Origin: Aldrovandia affinis
Taxonomy: Eukaryota > Chordata > Actinopteri > Notacanthiformes > Halosauridae
Assembly (NCBI GenBank): GCA_029706075.1
Contig: JAINUG010000053.1
Location: 992,001-1,056,000 of the forward strand
Reading direction: 5' to 3'
DNA length: 64,000 nt
Positions within the stretch are counted from its first letter, which is position 1, and each line of letters starts with the position of its first letter. Positions 43,500 through 55,934 of the stretch are shown here, one piece after another. Both the position numbers and the translations under genes were made by a program. The notes under the pieces were generated by a model. The model saw only the letters and a program-made list of their open reading frames with translations. It was not told the DNA's origin and searched no databases.

Positions 43500-44610
43500 A
43501 TTAAATGCTGTATCATGCGGAAATATCGAATCCTGCAATGACGGGATACAAATATATCCATTATGGTATTATTTTATTAAGTAATATCCGTGACCCCCAC
43601 TCAACAATATTATTGCAACAATTATCTCGCTCTTTGACTATTTTAAATAAAGTACAAACATTTATGGATATACAATACGGACATGATCCCCCATCCCACA
43701 GTTCAAAAATATCATCAGCAATCATATTTTCATTCATTATTATTCCTCATTGTAACGTCTCTCCTCTCCTGTGCAATCATATCCAACCTCTGCAATCGCT
43801 CAGGGCATTGCCCCATGATACACCAACCAATCATGTAGCTTACATTTGATTGTAGTGAACATTTAATATTTTACTTTAAACATAACAGAAACCAGTGTGC
43901 ATACATACATATGTATATTTATGTTTATTTTAAAAATTATATCATACACAATTACACAGGGATGGTTTCTCTCTCATTCAAGTCCATTGGATCACTCCTT
44001 ACAAAGCTCAAATACTTTGAACTGCTTATTTGAATAAAGATTGTATTACAAATAATATTTTATTCAATGATTTGCATCAGTGAGGTGAAATCTACAAGAA
44101 CATCCACAAAACAGTATTGTGTGATGGGATATTTATCGCATATTTGTGGCCATTAATAACATAATCAAACTGGCACACAATGCCAATGAGTTAAGATGGG
44201 TGGTCTGAGTGGACAAAAATGCTGATAAATGAATTATCACACACAAAACTTGCACCGCGCCTAATGTTTTTATTGATACACCCCACATTGCGCTGCCCAA
44301 CCGATGTTGACTCAAGCATTTTTATTTCTGACTATGAAAGTACCAAAATGGCAAGAAATATTCAGTTTGCAATGGTAGAAAACAGCAATTCGCTGCCATC
44401 CTCCCCAAACTAGAGCCCCAAGACTCACACTGACTGTGATATCCTATCCTTTGTTTTCGGTACTGCTTTTCCCCTGTGTCTTTTCTCCCCCACACTTGCA
44501 TATTGTCAATAGTTGTAGCTTTGATATAAAAATGTCAATATATTCATAATTCAGAAGTGACTAGTCAAATATCTGGTGTGCGAAGAGACACGTACAACCC
44601 AGCTGACTTA
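43500..44610. other. Unassigned non-coding sequence
   Basis: AT-rich. The frame 43505-43849 has no family features. Nothing else recognised. Confidence 0.4.
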
Positions 44611-44614
44611 TTTC

Positions 44615-44720
44615 CATCTCTGGGCGGCACTACTGCCAATTACGCATTGCCCCGCAGGGCTACTGGCCAGTCGGCACTGGCATGGTCTGGATTCGATACC
44701 GGACCACTGTGATATTGTAT
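44615..44720 (-). mobile_element. Second SINE-like family, copy 2 (fragment)
   Basis: The minus strand reads GTCCGGTATCGAATCCAGAC, ATGCCAGTGCCGACTGGCC and GCAATGCGTAATTGGCAG, aligning with 35880-35975. The B-box-like GGTATCGAATCC is kept. About 100 bp only. Confidence 0.6.
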
Positions 44721-44865
44721 AGAGATAAGAGACATGCCATCAGGAGAAATACTGCCTCCAGTTCTTGTGTCTATTTTAAATTCAATGCATCATGAGGTTG
44801 CTTTTATCATTGTTGTTGCTGTTAAATATGATCATTTCCAATTATTTCTCTCCAGTGCTTTTTTC

Positions 44866-44925
44866 TTAAATGTATTTTTCATTTGGCGGATGCACTTAAG
44901 CAAAGCTACTTGCAGAACCATCACA
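44866..44925 (-). mobile_element. L2-type 3' tail fragment
   Basis: CATTTGGCGGATGCACTTAA then GCAAAGCTACTTGCAG is a diverged reverse complement of the L2 tail at 26589-26623 (TAAGTCGCTCTGGATAAGAG, GCGTCTGCTAAATG). Either a very short LINE copy or the tail of a SINE that uses the L2 enzyme. Confidence 0.6.
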
Positions 44926-44969
44926 ATAGGATACATAAAGTGCACAAGAGCTGCAAGTGTGTGTAAGTA

Positions 44970-45983
44970 AAATGTGATAAATGTGTTAAAGCATGAAGCT
45001 AAACATTGGCAATATAAGCGTACAATTAATTACACAGAAGCATATACTTAATTTCTAAATGATCACAAGGAAAATATTTCCTAATCACTTAGCATTACAA
45101 GTGCCTTGCGTAGAATCATAAGAGACGTAACCTCAGGAGTACAATAACAGAAACCATAAGAGCCATCATTTGCATTGCACTAGCATTCACACAAGTTGAA
45201 GTGGCTGGATCTAGGATATGTCCTAGAGCTTGGAACCAATATATGTCTGGGTGGGTGGGTTTCAGTCAGAGGCGGAGTATCGTGAGAAAGTCTGTAATTC
45301 TCACGGTGACAGTTGGCTCATCCGATCACATTTGGGAGGCATGGCCTCAGCAGGCAGGAATTCATGAGAGGGTGACATTTAATTAGAGCATATCAAGTTT
45401 CCTTAAAACTGCTGACTTTAACTCATCCCAACTGCCTTCGAAGTCAAGAAGAAAACAGATATAGTACACCATGCTGTTTTCCTTCCAGAACTGTGTGCGA
45501 GCGAGTGAGCTCATGCATTTGCCGACAGGGGGAGGGTTGCGGAGGGGTTGTGGTTAGAGTGGTAGGTAAAGCAGTTTGTCAATGGTGGGGGACCCAGAAC
45601 AGGGATAAATTGCCAGTTGGTGGCATGCAACTGTTATGCTATCGGTGGAGGGGAAGGTCATATCTACTTAGCTAGCTGGCAAGTTAACTTCCATAACCCA
45701 GCATTTAACAATACAATGTAATACAATACAATACAAAAAGCTCTTATATAGCGCTCTTCTTGCAAACAACCCAGGACGCTTTAGCAAGTGTTGACACAGT
45801 ACTAACTACCCTGACGTAGCTAGCTAGTTAAGTTTAAATATCGAGTTCTCATGTTAGCTAAAGATGGTTAAAACTGTTCCAACCACAATTTTCACATCAA
45901 ATAATGAAATCCTTGAATCTAGCTTAGATACTGACAGGAGCTTCAGTTGATTAGATTGCAATCATTAATAACCCTTAAATATG
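44970..45983. other. Mostly unassigned; AATAC microsatellite and a small dispersed motif
   Basis: (AATAC)n-like repeats at 45711-45734 lead into CTCTTATATAGCGCTCTTCT and CCAGGACGCTTTAGCAAG, a wording often repeated in fish genomes beside 'GCGCTTTA'. The rest shows no gene or element. Confidence 0.4.
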
Positions 45984-45985
45984 TA

Positions 45986-47408
<1,423 letters not shown>

Positions 47409-47410
47409 TA

Positions 47411-48595
47411 TATATTTATGGAATGTTATGCAAGTAACTTTGAAGCTAATCCATATATGTTTCATTTTTTAAATAATTTTTCCGCTTTTTTTCCCAATTT
47501 GGAATGCCCAATCGTACTCTTAAGCCACACGCCCCCTGCAATCTCCATTGTCCTCCAAGCTGGCGTTTTCTATTGCTTCAAAAACACTAGTTTCGCACTA
47601 AGGCCAATTGCTAAAGCAAAAACAGGTTCTGAACATGTGACAGAGCCAATCAGAAAGACGCATTAGTATCACTCAGTTAGGCGATGAGATAACATTCTGA
47701 CTGTTCACAATACATGAGAAGCTATCTGTGTGATACAAAAGTTTTATCTGGCAACTGTGTCCCCCCTAAATTTTGTTCTGCCTACCATATCGCACTGGTA
47801 GGTACATTTTCTGGCGGCTGTATCCCCTATACGCCCTAGAGTTGCACAAGTTCTTCTCATTGACTTCAACACAAAAACACAAAAAAATATTTTGAAGTGA
47901 AAGGACTGAATTCATATTTCAAACCAGGATGATGCATAATGAGGAAAACACGACAGCATATTGTTGATTTTTTTTGCAACTCAACTTTGACTGTAATAAC
48001 AAATAGTAGAACAAATACATTGTATGTATGTATATGCAGTCTCATTTCCTGCTCTACCATGCTGCAGGTCAAACAGAAGATGAGACTGCATGGTATAGGA
48101 ATGACTGAGATGGTAGCTTGTCTGGGATATCATTTCCCTTGGTAAACTGATTTATTCATAATGTCTCCATCTTGTTACATCTGCTATAGGCAAAGGCATG
48201 CATCCATATTGCATTGGCTTCATGAATTAATGATAATATTTCTCAATGGTAGCAATGCATAATTAGCACAGGCACCAAGTACTGTAAAAACCAGTCAGCT
48301 TGATCCACTTCTCTGTCAACTGCATTCACACAATCTCTTCCTGTTTTATGTGTGAACACTGAAATCTGTAGGCTTCGCAGTCTGCAATGTGCCTCTCCGA
48401 GTGCTTTGTGAATCCAATGTTCCTGTTTGTTAGGATGTTTGTGCTTTTACAGTCACGAAGGAATACCTAAATTAATCTACCCATGCGATACATCTCAAAC
48501 TTGGGGACCCCGTTTCTTGGTAGTTTCAGTTGGATTTACATGGCACTGCCCCTCTGCCCTCCTCCTCCGCTTATCTGTAACTGTGTTTGACATCA
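47411..48595. other. Mostly unassigned; one small dispersed fragment
   Basis: 47465-47525 holds TTTTTTTCCCAATTTGGAATG, CCCAATCGTACTCTTAAG, a fragment of a repeat common in fish. The rest has no gene or element that I recognise. Confidence 0.4.
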
Positions 48596-48735
48596 TAGGC
48601 CTCCTTTGTGACTGTTTGATATTACAGGCTTCTCTGTAGCTGTGTTAGATTCAACTAGCCTCCCCTATGATTGATATAGCCAATCTCCTCTGTGACTGTT
48701 TGATATGATAGGGCTTCTCTGTGATGGGGACCAGC
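48596..48735 (+). repeat. Imperfect minisatellite (~42 bp unit)
   Basis: TGTGACTGTTTGATATTACA (48607) recurs as TGTGACTGTTTGATATGATA (48691), 84 bp apart, each followed by GGCTTCTCTGT. Weaker intermediate units lie between (GCTGTGTTAGATTCA; ATGATTGATATAGCC). About three to four degenerate units. Confidence 0.7.
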
Positions 48736-49115
48736 CTGATTCTGACCCCTAGCGCTCACTCTACAACACGGCTGTGCACTTCTCTCTTGGCTGTTTTGTT
48801 GTCTCAACAGTGATTTGGTCAAATTCGCTGCTCCTGTCGGATCCTGGGAAATCCAGAATACTTGCTGTTACTGTATCCCCCGGCAGAGTTTCTCTCTCAG
48901 ACCAAGTGAGGTATTACCTAGCTAATCTGTAATCCCAAGAGCTGTATTTGCCTATGCATTGTATATGTGCTGTCTGCTCTGGTTACTTCATGCAGTTCAT
49001 GTAATATCCATGCCAGTACCCTTGGTTCACATACAACATATATGGATACAACTTATAACTTGTTTTTAATGGTCAGCTCAGCTCTGTGGTCAGCTCTGTG
49101 TTGTGTTCGCAACGT

Positions 49116-49121
49116 AATTAC
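49116..49121 (+). repeat. Target duplication of hairpin-rich LTR-like element, left
   Basis: AATTAC, repeated at 51648-51653. Confidence 0.82.
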
Positions 49122-49166
49122 TGTAAGGGTTGGTGGTGATAGGCGCCACTCGCAGAACCCTAGGGG

Positions 49167-49216
49167 ATCAAAAAGTTAGACGGAACTCGTCTAACCACTA
49201 GCTCTGTAAAACAGAG
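49167..49216 (+). other. Two adjacent hairpins near the 3' end of the LTR-like element
   Basis: TTAGAC-GGAACTC-GTCTAA (49168-49187) and CTCTGT-AAA-ACAGAG (49202-49216) are perfect 6 bp stems 14 bases apart. Confidence 0.75.
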
Positions 49217-49439
49217 AATAGGGAAGATAATTAGGGATGAACGTAAACCACACCCACCGGGTGGTAACTCCAAGTGTCTTAAAACGTAAAGGCAATGATA
49301 GCCAAACGAACAAGTAGTAACCTGAACCAGTCCAACCGAACTGAACAAAAGCAACCTGAATCAAAGCACCGCCTAGCGGGCAAGGTTCTTTATAATAGTT
49401 ACAACTAAAAGTTCGTAAAATAAAGACACGAGTATCCCA

Positions 49440-50000
49440 AAATAAAGGCTAGGAGAGCCGAGAGAACATGGTTGAAACCCAGAAACAGCCCAACAGGCTG
49501 AACAACCAGAACCCGAACGAAAAGCGCTAATAGCGAGCAGGGTTTTTTTACATTGGGTACAATAAACATGTTACATAGTTTGCATAATACCTAAAGTTCC
49601 GAGCGTCCGAAACGCGAAAAGCCAGGAGAGCCACAGAACCACATTGCAACCCGAAACAGTCAAGTGACTGAACAAACGAAACCCAACAGAAAACCCATAA
49701 CAAATGAGCAAGGTTTCTAATAAGGGTACAATTTAAATAAGTATTATGTAAATACCCGAACCAATAATACTGAACATCCCAAAATGTGAAAGGCTAGGGA
49801 AGCCAACAGAACCAGGTTATCACCTGAAAACAGTCTAGACGACTGAACCCACGAAAACAAAATGAAAACGCTTAATAGCGAGCAAAGGGTTTTTTAGAAA
49901 GACACAAGTAAATAAATTATTATGACTGGACATAACCAAAAGTACTGAGCGTCCGGAAACGCATCACATGGTAAAACCTGACCCACTAGTTCTGAACGTC
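49440..50000 (+). repeat. Tandem ~170 bp hairpin units
   Basis: Successive units can be anchored on the AGCGAGCAAGGTTT-type motif at about 49371, 49528, 49704 and 49876 (spacing 157-176). Each holds a GGCT...AGCC stem, a CAG(C/T)C...G(G/A)CTG stem, a CGCT...AGCG stem and a GCGT...ACGC stem. Identity between units is low outside these motifs. Confidence 0.75.
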
Positions 50001-50572
50001 CGAAAACTAGAAACGGTTAGGGAGGACCGACAGAACAGCAGGACGACTGGACCCACATCCGACATCTTCGTCAGACAGCAGGGCCCACAAGTTGACCTGC
50101 TATCTGGCATCCGCAAAAAACTGCAAAGCCACCAAAACAACATTGAAACCCGAAGACAACCTCAGCGACCAGGAGGGTACAATTTACACACGAGAGAAGT
50201 ACAATAGTGGGTACAATTAAATGGAGGCGAAAAGGTCTTAGCGTATGGAAACGCAAGAGCCTAAGAGACAGTTAGGGGGGGATGACAGACAGCAGGGAAC
50301 AACAAGACCCACATCTGACGTCCGCCAAAACTCGAAACGGTTAAGGGGACCGACAGAACCACAGAGTAAAACCTATACCAGGAGATCTGCTGAACAAGAA
50401 TGAAACCAAAATAAAAACGCATTTTTAGCGAACAAGGTTTCTAATACATAAGTGACAACGAATTTGGTTATCAAAAGTTCTGAGCGTATGTAAACGCAGG
50501 AGGGCTAGGAGAACCGCCAGAACAATAAGTAACCAGTAAACAGCCTATCAGACTGAACAAATGAAACTGTGA

Positions 50573-50910
50573 AACACTCCTAACCACGAGTGAGTTTCAA
50601 ATGTAAGAAATAAGGTTAGGAAAATAGAACCCATAAACAGCCTAGACGACTGAACAAATGAAACTAGAGGAACACTCCTAACCACGAGTGAGTTTCAAAT
50701 GTAGGCACTAAAGGTTATAAAATAGAACCCATAAACAGCCTAGACGACTGAACAAATGAAACCAGAGGAACACTCCTAACCACGAGTGAGTTTCAAATGT
50801 AGGAACTATTGGTTATAAAATAGAACCCATAAACAGCCTAGACGACTGAACAAATGAAACCAGAGGAACACTCCTAACCACGAGTGAGTTTCAAATGTAG
50901 GAACTATAGG
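50573..50910 (+). repeat. 98 bp tandem repeat, four copies, inside the array
   Basis: AACACTCCTAACCACGAGTG starts at 50573, 50671, 50769 and 50867, exactly 98 bp apart. Units are nearly identical, unlike the diverged ~170 bp array around them, so this is a recent local expansion. Each unit keeps CAGCCTAGACGACTG and the small stem CTCGTGGTT/AACCACGAG is not complete. Confidence 0.9.
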
Positions 50911-51487
50911 TTATTAAATGGCACAGAGCGTAAGAAAACGCAGGAGGCTAGCAAAGCCGCCATAACAAAATTGAAACCCGAAAACAACCTCAGCGACCCA
51001 GAGGGTACAATTTACACACGAGAGAAGTTCCATAAGTGGGTACAATTAAATGGTGAATGAACCGACCTTAACTCAAAACTCTTTATGTCCAAAACGAGAA
51101 AGGCAGTTAGCCAAAAGAACCAGTAGTAACCCACGAACCAGTCGACCCGGCTGGATAAAACGAAACCAAAAGAAAAGCGCATTTTAGCGAACAAGGTTTC
51201 TTAAAGCAGGAAACTAAAATGAGTTCTTTTCGTTAGGACCAGAGTACTCCCCAAAAACGTAAACGGCTAGAAGAGCCAAAAGAACAAGTTAGCAACCCAA
51301 AACAGTCGAACAGACTGACGAACGGAAACCAACCGAAAACCCCCATTTAGAGAGAAAGGTTTCCTTAAAAGGGACAACTAACTAAGTTCTTGCGTCTTTA
51401 GAAGGGGTTGAAATGGAGATAGTCGTTTCTAAAGAAAGTCTTTGTGAAGTCTTTGTGAACGTCTTGAAAAAGACATTCTTACCTTAC

Positions 51488-51512
51488 CGGCTAAAAATCG
51501 TAAAGATGGCTT
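51488..51512. other. 9 bp-stem hairpin downstream of the TATA box
   Basis: AAATCGTAA-AGATGGC-TTACGATTT, a perfect inverted repeat ~35 bases downstream of the minus-strand TATA box, so it would lie at the very start of a minus-strand transcript. Confidence 0.8.
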
Positions 51513-51544
51513 ACGATTTCGCCCCGAATGAAGTTAGGTGCGGG

Positions 51545-51552
51545 TATTTATA
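51545..51552 (-). promoter_or_regulatory. TATA box of the LTR-like element
   Basis: TATAAATA on the minus strand in CCCTATAAATACCCGCACC, ~95 bp from the element's 5' end. Position and flanks suit an LTR promoter. Confidence 0.7.
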
Positions 51553-51586
51553 GGGAAGAGATAATTGGTCATTCAAGCCAGCTGAG

Positions 51587-51608
51587 CGCCTTAAGGAAAA
51601 AGGCGCAC
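51587..51608. other. GCGCCTT/AAGGCGC hairpin in the presumed U3
   Basis: GCGCCTT-AAGGAA-AAGGCGC type inverted repeat upstream of the TATA box on the minus strand; a 7 bp stem. Could be a protein-binding palindrome or part of the same hairpin habit as the array. Confidence 0.6.
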
Positions 51609-51647
51609 ACCGCCATCTGGTGGTGAATCTGGGGAACAACCGTGACA

Positions 51648-51653
51648 AATTAC
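51648..51653 (+). repeat. Target duplication of hairpin-rich LTR-like element, right
   Basis: AATTAC, partner of 49116-49121. Confidence 0.82.
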
Positions 51654-52129
51654 AATATATAATTCTTTATAAATTCTATTTATATATTGTAAATATAACT
51701 AAATTGACTATGCACATGATAAACTTATTTAACCAACTCGGTACCTTTTTGTATTTTTACATAATGTGTGTTCAAAATAATTGAATATATTCCACTCTAA
51801 AACTGATATTTTTGTAACTTCACAACATAGTTTTATCTTATAAAATAAAGGTTATAGGACACGTGGCACACAGACGAGTAGCATGCCTGTGGCATACATA
51901 TGCTCTGATGGTTAGGGACCAGCTCTCCTCTGTCTGTACCCAGAGGAAGAGCACAAATGAAAACAACACCTCGATCAGATGAAAAGATTCGCACTCTTGT
52001 GGCTGAATTTTTTTCTTGTGAAATACCAAATGAGAAATACATTTTGTTCAAATGATGGAAATCGGTAAGATATTTTACAGAAAGTCATTGCACATCGATA
52101 AGGCTGGCATGTCATTCTTTCATGTATGT
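51654..52129. other. Unassigned AT-rich sequence
   Basis: No gene or named element; open frames on the minus strand lack family features. Confidence 0.4.
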
Positions 52130-52489
52130 CCTTGAATCTTGCTTCATGCACACAATGTTTTGTTGTCAAGGTGCAATGTCAAGATGCTAGCGTTGATTCA
52201 AAATGGTGGTGCATTATGGCATGTCCAACTCAATTCCGGTAATTCTGGTGACAAGATATTCTAGTGCATTTGCAGCACAGTTGTAAAAGAGGTTGGTTTA
52301 CAAATAATAAATGGTTTGCTTGTGTGGTGAGGGTTTGGTTTCATTGTGGCCAATCGGATCAGATGCTTTTTTCTCGAATACTTCTCTAATTCTACTCTAA
52401 TCATCAATGTAATAGTGAACTGATAATTGCATCATGTATGATGAAGAGCAAACAGCAAGTTATGAGAGGCTCTACCTCCATCTCCATAA
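52130..52489 (+). repeat. Foldback-repeat family, copy 3
   Basis: GTTGTCAAGGTGCAATGTCA, ATTATGGCATGTCC, AATTCCGGTAATTCTGGTGA, GCAGCACAGTTGTAAAAGAG, GGTGAGGGTTTGGTTTCATT, GTGGCCAATCGGATCAG and TGATGAAGAGCAAACAGCA align with copy 2. It abuts a truncated Tc1-like element at about 52490. Confidence 0.65.
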
Positions 52490-52932
52490 CTTTTCTCCAG
52501 TCCACTTTTCTCCAGTTCTGACACTTATGTGCCCATTGTAGGCGCTTTCGGCGGTGGACAGGGGTCAGCATGGGCACTCTGACCAGTGTGCGGCTACTCA
52601 GCCCCATACGCAGCAAGCTGTGATGCACTGTGTGTTCTGACACCTTTCTATCATAAACTTTTTCAGCAATTTGTGCTGCAGTAGCTCTTCTGTGGGATCA
52701 GACCAGACGGGCTAGCCTTCGCTCCCCACGCGCATCAATAAGCCTTGGGCGCCCATGACCCTGTCGCCGGTTCACCGGTTGTCCTTCCTTGGACCACTTT
52801 TGGTAGGTACTAACCACTGCATACCGGGAACACCCCACAAGACCTGCCGTTGGAGATGCTCTGACCCAGTCGTCTAGCCATCACAATTTGGCCCTTGTCA
52901 AAGTCGCTCAGATCCTTATGCTTGCCCATTTT
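52490..52932 (-). pseudogene. Tc1-like transposase N-terminal region, broken
   Basis: Minus strand from the start ATGGGCAAGCATAAGG (~52932): [20 protein letters not shown], then LGQSIS, the first helix-turn-helix. A frame change follows near 52840, and later there are GEPATGSWAPK-type residues with stops. In the last frame (52404-52643) HTVHHSLLRMGLSSRTLVRV and PMLTPVHRRKRLQWAHKCQNW give the second helix-turn-helix and the linker leading to the first catalytic block, which is missing. Tc1 transposases use these two HTHs to bind their TIRs. Not functional. Confidence 0.8.
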
Positions 52933-53077
52933 TCTTGCTTCCAACACATCAACTTCAAGAACTGACTGTTCACTTGCTGCCTAATATATCCCACCCCTTG
53001 ACAGGTGCCATTATAACGAGATGATCAATGTTATTCACTTCACCTGTCAGTGGTTTTAATGTTGTGGCTGATCGGTG
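52490..53077 (-). mobile_element. Tc1-like element, 5' half only
   Basis: The minus strand starts, next to TA at 53078-53079, with CACCGATCAGCCACAACATT, a frequent fish Tc1 end. The transposase N-terminus follows and the element is cut at about 52490, where the foldback repeat begins. The right TIR and the catalytic domain are absent. Confidence 0.82.
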
Positions 53078-53089
53078 TATATTATACAC

Positions 53090-53245
53090 TGTATACAGTG
53101 CCCCTTTACAGTCTACACCCCATCTCAAAAATGTCACCTTGTGTTGCCTTACAGCCTGAAAGTAAAACATATTAAATCAGACTTTTTCCCTACAACTTCC
53201 AAGTGGAAAGATTTTGTCTCAAAATTTCTGAACATTAATTATGCT
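53090..53245. mobile_element. Possible Tc1/mariner end fragment
   Basis: TACAGTGCCCCTTTACAG and TTGCCTTACAGCCTGAAAG resemble the ends of another fish Tc1-like group, but there is no transposase and no partner end. Low confidence. Confidence 0.35.
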
Positions 53246-53357
53246 TAACAGCCTCATGCCGCAGCACCACTGCAGGCGTGCGTATATATCCTGAAAATGC
53301 ACCGCTTGTCATGGTTTATTACTTACATATAAACACTAGCTTTTACATTCAAAATAT

Positions 53358-53943
53358 TGTGGTGTCCCCAGGGGTTGGGCGACACTCACGGACCTTGCAG
53401 AGGGCGTAGGCAAGTTCAAGAACCAGGAGGAGGCAGTATTCAAAAACAAAATGGTAATTTATTAAACGAACACTTGACAACACAAAACAAAGGGTGGGGT
53501 CTTCGGGGGAATACAAACACATAAAGTCCGCAATCCTTAGCTCGTCATCAATGTCCAATCCAATTCCAAAATCCAGTTCAGTTCCGTAATCCAGTCCGTA
53601 GTCAATCCAAAGGGGGTCCTCAAAACAATCCAAGTTTCATACACAACCAAACACACACTCCAACACTCTCTCCAAATCCTGGCTGGTCAAATGACTTCAC
53701 AGGTATTTCACTCTCCAAACAAACACAGCAACTCCTTCCCACTCACGTTCCTACTCCTCTCCCAGTGTAGTGGGAATCAGCCCTTTAAATAGGCCTCAAA
53801 ATGGCTTTCAGCTGGGTGTTAGTCCCATTGCCTTCACTTGGCTCAGGTGTGACTGTGGCCTGCTGGGAAATGTAGTATTTCCTGGCTCCCATGTGTTGTA
53901 GGCCAGGCAGCCATTTTGTTGTGCAGCCCCTTGGGCTGCCACA
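53358..53943 (-). mobile_element. Solo LTR, family gamma, copy A (586 bp)
   Basis: The minus strand starts TGTGGCAGCCCAAGGGGC and ends TGGGGACACCACA. ATAT occurs on both sides (53354-53357, 53944-53947), a 4 bp duplication. TATTTAAAGG on the minus strand near 53783-53792 and AATAAA at 53458-53463 give a promoter and poly(A) order inside the LTR. Copy B lies at 57611-58181. Confidence 0.78.
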
Positions 53944-53947
53944 ATAT

Positions 53948-55930
53948 GAAATCATGAAAGTCTCCTCTTTATGGCGTCCCAGCAGATTAAAACATTTCTC
54001 GCAATGGATCGAGACTATTCAAATTCTAATCCTTGAGAAACAGTGTACAATTGGCGTTGTGTATCACTTGATTCTCCTGCTAGTCCCCTTAAACGTAAGA
54101 CTTATTTAAGTTTAAGGAATGTCGGCAATATCAAATAATTGAATGATATTAATATTATAGCAATTAATGTGTGAGTGGATACATCAGGTGACCAGTTAAT
54201 AAAAGTGAATGAACAGCTGTTATTAATAACAATGATATAACCTTAAATAATTGATCTCACTTCTTGGACTTGCGTACGGTTAGCAGACTGTTGCCAGGCA
54301 CACACACTCCTTTACATAGCATAGCAACAATGGCATGCTGATGGGGGAATAGTTTTTCTTCCCAAACCAGAATGTGCAACTTGTTCATCAAATAATGGAA
54401 TAATGAATAGCAATGGAAAGTTCAACAGTTCACTATTTTGTAACCTAATTATTGTTCAAATTTGTATGACAATATTGTTGTTAAAATTAAACAATGCAAA
54501 TACGTATTGAAGTATTAGCACCACTGCATGTAACCCACAGACAACAGTTTGAATTAATATTGAATATGAAATCATATTCCTTATTAATATAGAAATAGAA
54601 CATGTTAAATAAAATCAAGATTAAATATTTTCTGCTTGAGCAGCCTATTGTTACCCTAGTTTTTAAAAATACAAATTGAATACTTAAAAAAACATTTAAT
54701 GATGAATTTAACCAAGGACAACAATTTGGAGACAGAGAAGTACATCATACAATATATTGTTATATTTTTTTAATGAACTAAAATACATTTTATGTGAATG
54801 CTTCAACAACAAATGCACCATGTATAGATGCGTAGCGAAATACGTGGATAAAGTACAATGAGTGTGCTGCTAACAGCACTAGCTAAGTATCCACAGCTAG
54901 CTAAGCTTTAGGTTATTAAAGAGAGGAATAAGATAGATTTACAAGTGATGCAGGGTTCAGAGGGAGAGGATAGACATGCTAAAGAAATGTTTCATTTTTT
55001 CCCCTATTGCTGTTTGAGACAAGTTGAGGGTTTTATTAAGTAGAGCTAAATTGACTCGCTAATTTACTGGGATTTACAGAGCGTTGGTTTGGAATACTGA
55101 TCAGTCTAAGCGGCGGTAAAATGATGGAGGAGGCCATGGCCGGGTCTCTTGTCAAGGGGAAGCAACGTTGGAATAAACCTTGACATCACTCTAAAACTGT
55201 GATGCAGTGCCTCTTTAGAATTCTCGCACGGCAACGTCCCTTTACACCTCTTTTCAAAGTAGGTGGATCAAATGCTCTCTTTCTTTGAAAGGTGGACTCA
55301 GAACAGCAGTGCACAGGAGGGAAGCCCAGAGGAAGGAGGCCAAGAGCTACTGTAAGATTTTCCTGGCAGATCCCTGTGCTAAAGCCTCTCTTTGAGGGTA
55401 GGTGCAAATGAAAACACATTTGTGCCTTTGGTTCCTGCTTTCAAGAGATGCATTGCATGTGGTGACTGTCTTAGAAGAGTGCTTTGGCATTAATTTGGCA
55501 CTTATCTTTACATGAGTAAACAAACCCGGATGTGTTAATTAAACGGTAGAGAAGTCTACCTTATCTAAATGAACAGTCTGTGATCTTGTAGCTTATGCAG
55601 TATAAGTTTAACAGGTGTTACATCAAGGGAGTGTGCCCTATGTGACCCCCTTTATCACGTCCTCAATCAAATGTCAAGTGAAGCTACTCGATAATTACCG
55701 GTGGCGGCACACATTTCAGTCACAACCTAAATAAATGGCTTAAGTCCCAAGGCATGGTTGAATTGTGACATTAATGTTACAGATTTCCTGAACTTACATG
55801 TGGCTTGTTGATGTGCTCCAAACCAATAAAACTCAGCTCGCTGTTGCCATGTAAATTGTATCAGCCATTTTCACCATGTTATTCGTTTGCCTAAACTACA
55901 ACACAGACCGCATATTGCTTGAAGTGGAGC
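53948..55930. other. Unassigned, possibly single-copy sequence
   Basis: About 2 kb with no element ends and no family-like frame. The minus-strand frame 55186-55419 has no known features. Sequence near 55090-55400 is less AT-rich than its surroundings but I cannot assign it. Confidence 0.4.
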
Positions 55931-55934
55931 TATA

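Larger units (their letters stand above)
49122..51647 (-). mobile_element. LTR-like element made of tandem hairpin units (2526 bp)
   Basis: The minus strand begins TGTCACGGTTGTTCCCC (51647) and ends CCACCAACCCTTACA (49122). It has TG...CA ends and a 6 bp duplication AATTAC. CTATAAATAC on the minus strand is ~95 bp inside the 5' end. The interior (49240-51400) is a diverged tandem array of ~160-180 bp units. Recurring + strand motifs are GGCTAGGAGAGCC, CAGTC-N4-5-GACTG, AACGCTTAATAGCGAGCAAG followed by GTTTCTAATA, and GAGCGTCCGAAACGC. There is no protein of length. A solo LTR of an unrecognised retrotransposon, or a non-coding LTR-derived element, fits best. Confidence 0.75.

Noticed and set aside
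50573-50910. CRISPR-like regular spacing
   Set aside because: The 98 bp units are repeated along their whole length with no unique spacers, and the setting is eukaryotic; it is a tandem repeat.
49440-51400. Cluster of microRNA or tRNA-like genes
   Set aside because: The stems are 4-9 bp with small loops, too short for miRNA precursors, and no cloverleaf with A and B boxes can be read.
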